Shown: positions 57,255 through 64,000 of the stretch, piece after piece
How the letters are laid out: each line of letters starts with the position of its first letter
Position numbering within the stretch: the first letter of the stretch is position 1
Assembly (NCBI GenBank): GCA_964391095.1
Contig: CAYMJA010000003.1
Coordinates: forward strand, 4,193-68,192
From: CAYMJA01 sp964391095
GTDB taxonomy: Bacteria; Patescibacteriota; Minisyncoccia; Minisyncoccales; GWA2-38-27
Reading direction: 5' to 3'
Length of the DNA stretch: 64,000 bases
The notes under the pieces: model-generated
Told to the model about the DNA's origin: nothing
The model's input: only the letters and a program-made list of their open reading frames with translations
Database searches by the model: none
Translations under genes and position numbers: made by a program

Positions 57255-58319
57255 TTAGGAGGTTTCAATCATATCTTTGGCTTCATCCGAGAGCCAGGTG
57301 AACTTATGCCACCAGGGCTTGCTTATTCTCCTTGCCAGTTCCTGAATCTGGAGCATTCTTGGTATGGCAATTTTCTGAAGAGCTATTTGCAACTCATACC
57401 AATTAGTAACCTTCGGGTCAGCAAATGGGTCTTGCCAATAGGCTCGGCCGCACATTGGACCAGCGGCTTTGTCACAGACACAAGCATATTGAGCTGCGTA
57501 TTGTTCGAAGTCCACGGCAGCGCTGAGGATGAGCATTGGTCTGTTGACCACTCTGGCCATTTCTTCAGCTGTCTCTATAATAATCCTGGGAGAAGAAATC
57601 TTCACAATGTTTCCATCTTCTTGAACCCATAATAGAGGAACTTGGGTTTTGTAAAAATCACCATAGGGGCTGAAGACTCGAGCAATTTCTATTAGGGTGT
57701 TCGGAAGATTTTTTGCTAAAACAATCTCCGATACATTACGAGGAATATACCGCGTCTCATTGAAAAGGGGTTTGCCAAGTTTTTGACATCTCTCGTAAAT
57801 GTCCTTAAGCCAATCTAAACTCGCTTTCCAAGATTCTCTGTGCCAAGGGTTTATCTTGACTAAGGTTTTAAAGGCATCCACTCTATCTACAACATCTTCC
57901 GGGGAAACTCCTAATTGAGGAATCCAGCCCTGTCCATCACTTGTAGATAGGAAGTTTGTGTTTTCTAACCTACCAATGAGCATTGTCTTAGGACCGAGTA
58001 ATTCTCTGAAGTCAGGACTTAGATAGCCCAAGTCATTGAATAATCCAGCATTGGGAATTCCGGCAAAAGTTTTGGCAAAAACTCGACTTATCTGTGTAAA
58101 ATTAAGGTCTCTTGGCTCTTTCAGATAAATTTCCTGATTTCCACTTTTGGCTCGAGCATTGGCAAAGAAGCTTCTTAATAGTTTCTTAATTGAATTGCCC
58201 TGGTCAAAAGCGACAACGCTTAAATGACCATCTGGAGCAAACTTTGCCAAAGTCAAAAAAACCTTCTCACTGACTCCTATTCCATCAGGGAACCTTGCAT
58301 ATACTTCCATTTTCTCCAC
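57255..58319 (-). CDS. LacD-like class I aldolase
   Basis: 354 residues. Similar in layout to tagatose-1,6-bisphosphate aldolase: FAPDGHLSVVAFDQGNSIK near the N-terminus, a strand with candidate Schiff-base Lys (TLVKINPWH, about 153), then PMLILSAAVDFEQYAAQYACVCDKAAGPMCGRAYWQD, the LacD-type 'lSaGv...GvlcGRA.W' region. Substrate may be tagatose/fructose bisphosphate or another phosphosugar. Strong AGGAGG SD and consensus promoter; GC content above its neighbours. Divergent start region shares no other gene. Confidence 0.65.
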   Translation of the reverse strand: MEKMEVYARFPDGIGVSEKVFLTLAKFAPDGHLSVVAFDQGNSIKKLLRSFFANARAKSGNQEIYLKEPRDLNFTQISRVFAKTFAGIPNAGLFNDLGYLSPDFRELLGPKTMLIGRLENTNFLSTSDGQGWIPQLGVSPEDVVDRVDAFKTLVKINPWHRESWKASLDWLKDIYERCQKLGKPLFNETRYIPRNVSEIVLAKNLPNTLIEIARVFSPYGDFYKTQVPLLWVQEDGNIVKISSPRIIIETAEEMARVVNRPMLILSAAVDFEQYAAQYACVCDKAAGPMCGRAYWQDPFADPKVTNWYELQIALQKIAIPRMLQIQELARRISKPWWHKFTWLSDEAKDMIETS

Positions 58320-58369
58320 CTCCTTTCTTGTTTTAATCCTTATTTGGTTTTTGTTAATGTTCCAACTAC

Positions 58370-58398
58370 AATATACATAATATATTAAAACTTGTCAA
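58370..58398 (-). promoter_or_regulatory. promoter of the aldolase-like gene
   Basis: -35 TTGACA (58398-58393), 17-bp spacer, -10 TATATT (58375-58370). Confidence 0.8.
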
Positions 58399-58426
58399 AT
58401 TTTTGACAGAGCAACAAAAAGCAGAG

Positions 58427-58457
58427 AAAAAAGTAGGGACCAGATCCCTACTTTTTT
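58427..58457 (-). terminator. intrinsic terminator of the minimal zincin gene
   Basis: Perfect 13-bp stem AAAAAAGTAGGGA (58427-58439) / TCCCTACTTTTTT (58445-58457); overlaps the last codons of the gene. Confidence 0.85.
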
Positions 58458-58828
58458 ACTTTCTTACGGGATTCGGCTTTTCTAACTCTTTCTTCTGACA
58501 TCCCGAAATGATGGGCTATTTCGTGCCAAATCGTGTTTTTAACAATTTTTTTGATTTCTGCTTCAGAATGAGCAACCTGTTCGATAGGTCCTCTAAAAAT
58601 AGTTATCTTATCAGGTAAAACTTGGCCATAATACCCTCTTTTTGTTTGAGGTATACCTTGGTACAAACCAAAAATCAAAGAACCCTTTTCGGCTTTTAGT
58701 TTTTTTAATTGGTAGGGAGTAGGTTCTTCTTCAATACAAATGTTAACGTTATTAAGTTTTTCTAAAAATCTTTTAGGAATTGCCTTAATTCCCTCTTTAA
58801 CAACTTCTTCAAATTTTTCCTTAGTCAT
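58448..58828 (-). CDS. minimal zinc metallopeptidase (DUF1025/zincin_1 type)
   Basis: 126 residues. HExxH motif in TIWHEIAHHFGMSEERV (about 101-117) with 'E' of the following helix as probable third ligand. The upstream 'GLYQGIPQTKRGYYGQVLPDKITIFRGPIE' stretch matches the family. These small zincins are usually cytoplasmic with unclear substrates. Monocistronic, own terminator. Begins MTKEKF like the acidic mini-protein at 2697, probably by chance. Confidence 0.82.
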   Translation of the reverse strand: MTKEKFEEVVKEGIKAIPKRFLEKLNNVNICIEEEPTPYQLKKLKAEKGSLIFGLYQGIPQTKRGYYGQVLPDKITIFRGPIEQVAHSEAEIKKIVKNTIWHEIAHHFGMSEERVRKAESRKKVKK

Positions 58829-58869
58829 ATTTACATTTTAACAAATTAGTACCGCACACACAAAGAAAA

Positions 58870-58896
58870 AGACCACCATTTAATTTTTGGTGGTCT
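58870..58896 (-). terminator. intrinsic terminator overlapping the end of the activase gene
   Basis: AGACCACCA (58870-58878) / TGGTGGTCT (58888-58896), then UUUUUC on the minus strand. The final codons (QTTKN, stop) form part of the stem. Confidence 0.8.
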
Positions 58897-61800
58897 GTTT
58901 TTTTAAATCCAAGATAAAACTTTCCAGGGTATCTCTTTCCAAGGATTCTCCGTAGAAAGATAAATTTAACACTGGCAAACCAGTTCTCTGAGAAATAAGA
59001 TTTAACTGGGTTTCAGCAATTCTGGAAGGCATACACTCAAAGGGACCTACAACCACTGTTCCCTGTATCTCTTTCTTTTGCCAGAGCAATAAGGGTAATC
59101 CAATGGTCAAAGCCGCTTCCCCCACAGGTTTAAGTCTGCTAAGATAGGGTTTAGCCACCCCAAGAATTTCTTCCACCTGGTGGTCTTCTGGCCATCCTAA
59201 AGCCCGGGCAAAAATCTGATACAACCTATGTTCAATCTTTTGCTGGAACCTCTGGGTTAAATACATCTTCCACCTACTCGTTTTAACTAAGGTCTCTCTA
59301 TTTGACCTTAAATAAGTAACATAATTTACCCATTCTCTAAATGGCGAGAGTTTTGCTTTGACACCAAAATTCTCTAACTCTTGAATCACTTCGTTGTTAG
59401 CATAACTGTTTAACCTGATGAAAATCTCACCTGTTACCAGCACTATCGGCTTTCCTTGTTTTTTGCTGTCTCTGGGAATCAATTGAAAGTGCTCAGCTGC
59501 TTTTTCAGCCAAAAGTTCAAAACCCCATAGATTCTTCAAACCAAACCAGTGATTAGTTTTCTTTGAGGCCAATTCTTCTGCTTCTTTAAGATAAATGTCA
59601 AATACTTTTTGGGTTATGCCAGGAATCTTTTCTTCCGGTCGGATGTCATATAAAGCATCCTTGAGAAAGTCAGTAAAGACAACTGCTGACCAGGTCTTAG
59701 CCATAGTAGCCAGACCTAATGCTAACTGATACTGGTAACCTGTTTCCGAAGTAGGAGAAATAATTTTCACCCTTTCAGCCAAGCCAAGCTTTTCTAAGAT
59801 GATTTTAAACAATAGTTGATACTGTCCAAAACGGCAAGGTCCGCCGGCTTGAGGCATAAAGTAATAGAAATCCTCCTGCTGATGGGATTTCAAATACTTA
59901 AGCAAGCCGCCTAAAGTAATAATCATTGGCAGACATTCTTTACCGGAAGTGTATTTCCGGCCCCATTCTAAATTCTCTTGATTCCCTAAGGGTAAAACTT
60001 CACTCTCCATCCCGAGCGACTTTAAAATAGCTGCTGCGATCTTAGAGCTTTCTCCCATCCAGGGCACTAATACCTTACACCCGCTATCTTTAATTTGAGC
60101 CAAACTTTGATGGTTGTCAAAATGTTGGAAATCAGTGAGAATTTCATTATTTTTCGGCTGATAATGCCTAACCCCGTACAAAAAGGCCTCAACTCTGGTC
60201 TTAAAGCCGGCTTGACCGGTATAAGCATCGGATTCCAAGATTGTATAGGGTTTGCCCTGGGATAAATACTGGAAAAAGTGAAGCAGAAAACTGTCGGGAC
60301 CGCAAGAATAGACTGAAAGCCAGAGCGGATAAACCCCTGGCTGGCGTCTTATTTGCCAAGCGGCTTGTAATAGCAGTTGTCCATAACCCCAATACATATC
60401 TTGAAATAGAAAATTCTGGCTGTCCAGGGGATAGCACCCAGCCGGTATAGCTACGGCTCCATTTGCCTGAATAGTTTCGGGTATCCCGGCAGAGAGCAAA
60501 GAAGAGTTGATAATGTAGGGGTGACCTAACATTACCACTGCCGGTATTCTGTTCTTCTTGGCAAATTCTAAGGCCTTTTTTCCTATCTCGCGACAAGCAT
60601 CTTCAAATTCTTTTTGGGTTTCAACTGCTTTATCAAAAGCAGAAGACACTGCTTTATGAGAGCAATTAAGCTGAGGACCCATCTTCAGAAATTCCTTTCT
60701 ATTCTCCTTGTATCCCTTTTTAAAATTCAATAATGGCTGGAGAACAATGTTTGAGAGTTTTGGAGAAAACAGGTCTGGCATAGCTTGGGATAAAGGACAA
60801 ACATAACAACGTTTCTTGTCCGGGTCGGCAACCAGTCCTGCAATCTCAATAATCTTGGGCAAAAAGACGAAATCCTCATTTTCCTGAAGTTTAGCTTGGC
60901 CAGCCAAAAGCTGGAGAGGGGCGCAAAAAGTTGCCTGACAGAGCTTGGCTCCTTTTTCCAAAGTTCTTAGATTTAGGGATTCTTGAAGTTTAACTCTAAA
61001 TCCCAATTCCTGGAAAAAAGTAATAGCTAAAGGCAATATCTCTTCAACTTCTAAGCCGCGAGGAATAGCAACCGTCCTTTCTAAATCTGATTCTTTGTTC
61101 CAAAAACCCATAATCAGTTTCTCTCTTTCAATAAAGGGACGGGGGGCTTTGGCGAAAACTGGATTCTTGCCTGTTCTTTTCTCATATTTGTCGCAAGCTC
61201 CACCCCAGAAAAACTTTTTCTTTTTAGAACCTGTTTTTACCGTAATTACCTGAATCGGACATAAATTCCCGACCAGACAACCGTCTTTGGATTGACAGCG
61301 AAATTCCTTTTTCTCTAAAATCTGGCTCCCAAGAAAAGGGTTCAAGTTAAGAGGGATTTCTTTAACAGGGTTTTCAGCCAATTCTCTTTTTGCTAAAAGA
61401 GCAATTCCTAAAGCCCCGGGAGTGCCCGGAGAAGGAGGAACAATAATTGGATTTCCAGTCACTTTGGCTAAAGCGCAGGCTAAAGCCAGATTTTCAGCCG
61501 GTTTTCCCTGAAGAAAGATTTTTTTACCATAATCTCTTAATCCTTTTACTCGATTGTTATAATTCTGAACAATTGAATAATATAGACCAGCAACTATTTC
61601 TGGAAGTTTAGCCCCTTTTCGTTTAGCTTCGTCAATCTGCTCAGAAATAAAAACTGCGCAATGTTGCCCTAAATCAACAGCTCGAGGGGACTCCAAAGCT
61701 ATTCGGCCAAGCTCTTCGATATCTCTAATTCCTAAAAGCTGAAGTTGCTCAGCTAAAAAGGAACCAGTACCTGCCGAACAAACAGTATTCATACAAGAGT

Positions 61801-63073
61801 CAATAACTCGGCCTACCTCCAATTTAGTGAACTTGGCGTCTTGTCCGCCAATATCGATTACCGTATCTACTTCCTTGTCGTAATAATGAGCACCTTGGGC
61901 GTGAGCGGCAATTTCATTAAGAACAAAAATTCGCTGATGGTCCTTCTCAGGCAAAGATGCCTTTAAGAGATTTGAGACAATATCTCTGCCCGAGCCAGTA
62001 CAGCCAATAGCCCTAATCTGATTAAAAAATCTCTGAGGAACTTTTCGGATTAAATCTTTGGCTGCCTCAATTGGCTGACCTTTGGTTTCCACATAGACCT
62101 CAAAAACAGGAATTTGGTCAAAAATTACTAACTTGGAACCGGTTGAACCGATATCCAGTCCCATAATTGGTGAATTAATCAACAGAGATTCCTTGTATTC
62201 TGGAGATTCAATTTTAGTTACTAAATTCAAGGAATCTTTTAAGCTGGGAAGAAAAACCAAGGGTGATTCCTCAACCCGGACTTGAGGCAGAATAAAATTT
62301 TTGTCTTCTCTTATTCTTTTTCCGATTAAAGCCGCTCCCAGCGCCTCAAAATAAAGAGAATAGGGAGATACTTCTACCTTAACTTCTGGGGGTAAACTCT
62401 CTTGAATGGTTTTAGTAATCCGTTTCAAACTCGAGAGTCCGCCGATAATTAAAACTCGGGGAGAAATTTCGCCCTTTAAAGCCAATTCTACAGCGCTTTT
62501 AGCCGAAGAATCCAGTAATCCAGCCACTACTTCCTTTAATGGATGGAGGGTGTTCAATAAATGAGTAAAATCAGTTTTCATTGTTACTCCACAGCGCCTG
62601 GTAATCTCTTCTCCTTGAATGTCCCCAACTAATTCATCGGCTTTGAGAACATCTAATCCAACTCTGGCCATAATCTGGTCTAAAAAACTACCGACTCCGG
62701 CTGCGCAACGAGGATTCTGTCTAAACTCGGTTTGCCCAGAGGATTTAATGTTGAGAACTGAAAAACCGCCGCCACCCAATCTGATTAAAGTCACATCTTG
62801 ACCAGGATAAAGAAAACTGGCAGCTTCTTTTTGGGTCACCATTTCGACAACTCGCGGAAAAGATAAGGCATCGCGATACTTGCCAGTTGCCACTATCTGG
62901 TCTCTGCCGCTAATCCGCCATCTGGTTTTCAGTCCCTGCCAAATTTTCTCTATTTCTTGCTGATGGGCTTGCCAAAAAGTATCTCTAATCTTCCAATTGC
63001 TATCGCCATTCTGTTTTTCTAACCAAACGGCTGTAAAACTTATTTTCCCTAAATCGATCCCGATTATTCTCAT
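58880..63073 (-). CDS. BadF/BadG/HgdC-type acyl-CoA dehydratase activase fusion protein
   Basis: 1397 residues from ATG 63073 (GGAG SD 8 nt upstream). Two ASKHA ATPase modules: residues 1-250 (IIGIDLGKISFTAVW; CAAGVGSFLDQIMARVGLD) and about 305-565 (MGLDIGSTGSKLVIFD; NTVCSAGTGSFLAEQLQLLG). These Cys positions match those holding the bridging 4Fe-4S cluster in HgdC. Then a Cys-rich segment (CQSKDGCLVGNLCPIQ), a DUF2229-like region (about 650-870) and an HgdB-like C-terminal half. Such fusions occur in anaerobes, mostly Clostridia; no dehydratase or CoA-transferase gene lies nearby, so the partner is unknown. Oxygen-sensitive chemistry suggests an anaerobic host. Confidence 0.85.
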   Translation of the reverse strand: MRIIGIDLGKISFTAVWLEKQNGDSNWKIRDTFWQAHQQEIEKIWQGLKTRWRISGRDQIVATGKYRDALSFPRVVEMVTQKEAASFLYPGQDVTLIRLGGGGFSVLNIKSSGQTEFRQNPRCAAGVGSFLDQIMARVGLDVLKADELVGDIQGEEITRRCGVTMKTDFTHLLNTLHPLKEVVAGLLDSSAKSAVELALKGEISPRVLIIGGLSSLKRITKTIQESLPPEVKVEVSPYSLYFEALGAALIGKRIREDKNFILPQVRVEESPLVFLPSLKDSLNLVTKIESPEYKESLLINSPIMGLDIGSTGSKLVIFDQIPVFEVYVETKGQPIEAAKDLIRKVPQRFFNQIRAIGCTGSGRDIVSNLLKASLPEKDHQRIFVLNEIAAHAQGAHYYDKEVDTVIDIGGQDAKFTKLEVGRVIDSCMNTVCSAGTGSFLAEQLQLLGIRDIEELGRIALESPRAVDLGQHCAVFISEQIDEAKRKGAKLPEIVAGLYYSIVQNYNNRVKGLRDYGKKIFLQGKPAENLALACALAKVTGNPIIVPPSPGTPGALGIALLAKRELAENPVKEIPLNLNPFLGSQILEKKEFRCQSKDGCLVGNLCPIQVITVKTGSKKKKFFWGGACDKYEKRTGKNPVFAKAPRPFIEREKLIMGFWNKESDLERTVAIPRGLEVEEILPLAITFFQELGFRVKLQESLNLRTLEKGAKLCQATFCAPLQLLAGQAKLQENEDFVFLPKIIEIAGLVADPDKKRCYVCPLSQAMPDLFSPKLSNIVLQPLLNFKKGYKENRKEFLKMGPQLNCSHKAVSSAFDKAVETQKEFEDACREIGKKALEFAKKNRIPAVVMLGHPYIINSSLLSAGIPETIQANGAVAIPAGCYPLDSQNFLFQDMYWGYGQLLLQAAWQIRRQPGVYPLWLSVYSCGPDSFLLHFFQYLSQGKPYTILESDAYTGQAGFKTRVEAFLYGVRHYQPKNNEILTDFQHFDNHQSLAQIKDSGCKVLVPWMGESSKIAAAILKSLGMESEVLPLGNQENLEWGRKYTSGKECLPMIITLGGLLKYLKSHQQEDFYYFMPQAGGPCRFGQYQLLFKIILEKLGLAERVKIISPTSETGYQYQLALGLATMAKTWSAVVFTDFLKDALYDIRPEEKIPGITQKVFDIYLKEAEELASKKTNHWFGLKNLWGFELLAEKAAEHFQLIPRDSKKQGKPIVLVTGEIFIRLNSYANNEVIQELENFGVKAKLSPFREWVNYVTYLRSNRETLVKTSRWKMYLTQRFQQKIEHRLYQIFARALGWPEDHQVEEILGVAKPYLSRLKPVGEAALTIGLPLLLWQKKEIQGTVVVGPFECMPSRIAETQLNLISQRTGLPVLNLSFYGESLERDTLESFILDLKKQTTKN

Positions 63074-63143
63074 TGTTTCTTCTCCTTTCGTTTGTCTGAA
63101 TTTCAATCCAATAAAATTTTCAAGGTACTTGATTGATATTGTG

Positions 63144-63171
63144 ATTTTACATTATTCTTCAGAAAAATCAA
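63144..63171 (-). promoter_or_regulatory. putative promoter of the activase gene
   Basis: -35 TTGATT (63171-63166), 16-bp spacer, -10 TAAAAT (63149-63144). Confidence 0.5.
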
Positions 63172-63182
63172 TCTTATGTAGG

Positions 63183-63209
63183 AAAATAAAAAAGCGGGCC
63201 TTTCGGCCC
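63183..63209 (-). terminator. intrinsic terminator upstream of the activase promoter
   Basis: GGGCC-tttc-GGCCC (63196-63209); A-run 63183-63193 gives a U-tail on the minus strand. It is now separated from the GrpB gene by about 120 bp containing the left inverted repeat. Confidence 0.7.
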
Positions 63210-63252
63210 TTCGATAAGAAATGTTGAGTTTGTATCTAATTATTCGGGCTGG

Positions 63253-63917
63253 CCACCGTGGACAGCGTTAGAACTATATTTCAGAAGTTAAATAATTATG
63301 TTTATATCCCAGAACTAACGCCCGTCGCTTAATGCTTCTCAGCTTTTTTTATTATTTTCTGAATAAAATAACTTTTCTTAGCTGTATATTTATCACGGTT
63401 ATCTTTATATTTTTTTGCCAATTTTTCCTTTAATTCATTATATGCCTCAACGGCTCTTTTTTGCTCCCGAAGATAATCTCTAAAAACTATGCAGTTTTTC
63501 CAAAACCTCCCATTCAGTTTAGCTACATGAATATAATGGGTCCTGTTCTTTTCGCTACCTTTTACAAAAAAATGCCTTCCCTTTATACCCGCTGCGTTCT
63601 TCTTATATTCGTAACCTAATTTCTTAAGTGGTTTAATAAGTTTCTTTCCGTCCTCAAGACGTTTCACCCCTATAATAATATCAATTATCGGTTTAGCCTT
63701 AACCCCAGAGATTGCAGTTCCTCCTATATGCTGAATATCTTCTAAATACTTTTTAACTGCATTGCGAAGTAATTTCTCCTCTTTTTTGTATAGTTTTTCC
63801 CACCCTGAACTATAAGAGACTAACTTAACTTTCTTTCTTTGTAATCCTATAATCTTTCTTTTTCTCATACTTTTATCTTACTAAAAAATCACAAAAAGTT
63901 CTAACGTCCACGATGGG
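63253..63917 (-). mobile_element. 665-bp unit with inverted ends around the GrpB gene (cassette- or MITE-like)
   Basis: Left end reads inward CACCGTGGACAGCGTTAGAACT-like (63253-63274); right end read inward on the minus strand is ATCGTGGACGTTAGAACT (63914-63897). No transposase inside. Taking G^TT cleavage, the unit starts TTAGAAC and its downstream box is GTTCTAAC, again self-complementary as in the 9.5-12.6 kb array. Could be a solo integron-like cassette or a transposase-less inverted-repeat element. Confidence 0.5.
63329..63868 (-). CDS. GrpB family protein (nucleotidyltransferase-like, UPF0157)
   Basis: 179 residues. Characteristic GrpB features: VKLVSYSSGWEKLYKKEEKLL, then IQHIGGTAISGVKAKPIIDIIIGV with the nucleotidyltransferase-type GG/T-S and D-x-D-like (DIII) strand, and RTHYIHVAKLNGRFW ... 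FRDYLREQKRAVEAYNELK. Function undetermined; sometimes fused to dephospho-CoA kinase. GrpB genes are frequent passengers of gene cassettes, in line with the inverted repeats that bracket this one. No SD. Confidence 0.85.
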   Translation of the reverse strand: MRKRKIIGLQRKKVKLVSYSSGWEKLYKKEEKLLRNAVKKYLEDIQHIGGTAISGVKAKPIIDIIIGVKRLEDGKKLIKPLKKLGYEYKKNAAGIKGRHFFVKGSEKNRTHYIHVAKLNGRFWKNCIVFRDYLREQKRAVEAYNELKEKLAKKYKDNRDKYTAKKSYFIQKIIKKAEKH

Positions 63918-63946
63918 TAGTTAATTTTGAGTTCAAAAATTGAGTG

Positions 63947-64000
63947 CTGCGGGACTAGGACTCGAACCTAGATTAACGGAGCCAGAATCCGTCGTCCTAC
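63947..64000 (-). tRNA. tRNA-Gln(CUG), 5' part beyond window
   Basis: 3' portion visible: anticodon stem ACGGA/UCCGU with loop UUCUGGC (anticodon CUG), T-arm CUAGG-UUCGAGU-CCUAG, acceptor 3' strand UCCCGCA and discriminator G. CCA is not encoded. Confidence 0.85.

Overview
The window looks like a chromosomal contig from a Patescibacteria / Candidate Phyla Radiation bacterium, probably Parcubacteria-like. This is inferred from the low GC, tight gene packing with many 1-8 nt overlaps, core genes without Shine-Dalgarno (SD) sequences, a compact aspartyl-tRNA synthetase, and several small or membrane proteins of CPR type. There is no 16S rRNA here, so the lineage is not proven.

Layout. 1-9.4 kb: end of an unknown protein, a Xer-type recombinase, a GerMN protein, a very acidic mini-protein, MBL hydrolase, uppS plus a geranylgeranyl-reductase-like oxidoreductase, rpmA, pyrG, rplI and a C-terminal processing protease. 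9.5-13.5 kb: an integron-like module. A tyrosine recombinase reads right, an attI-like region lies beside it, and three gene cassettes read left (MBL hydrolase, HELSH zinc-protease-like protein, membrane-anchored PepSY-like protein). Each cassette ends in a long palindromic attC-like site. 13.6-18 kb: tRNA-Ala(GGC), an unknown gene, tRNA-Lys(UUU) and grpE-dnaK-dnaJ. 18-42.3 kb: a GT39-like membrane protein and a large cell-envelope cluster on the minus strand (aspS, dacA, a Kelch-like protein, mraY, a PsbP-like protein, murD, ftsW, murG, a giant PKD/dockerin surface protein, lysS, serS, hydrolase, murF, DegT aminotransferase, FemAB, ftsQ), with murC just upstream. 42-46 kb: a split PEP-synthase-like set. 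46-50 kb: histidine phosphatase, an unknown protein and a 2H phosphoesterase. 49-55 kb: the AmmeMemoRadiSam genes (radical SAM, Memo-like, AMMECR1), interrupted by a UPF0182 membrane protein gene whose two sides carry a 45-bp duplication of the Memo-like gene's 3' end. 55-57 kb: PolX-HhH fusion, fmt, efp. 57-64 kb: LacD-like aldolase, minimal zincin, a 1397-aa BadF/HgdC-type activase fusion, a GrpB gene bounded by inverted repeats, and a partial tRNA-Gln(CUG).

Two translational styles coexist. Housekeeping genes have AT-rich starts with no visible SD. Genes such as those at 46.4, 48.4, 53.6, 58.3 and 63.1 kb have consensus promoters and strong SDs and look acquired. The most notable finding is the integron-like array: the first seven bases of every cassette are the exact complement of the outer box of that same cassette's attC, the signature expected of excisable gene cassettes, although the integrase lacks the canonical IntI insertion.
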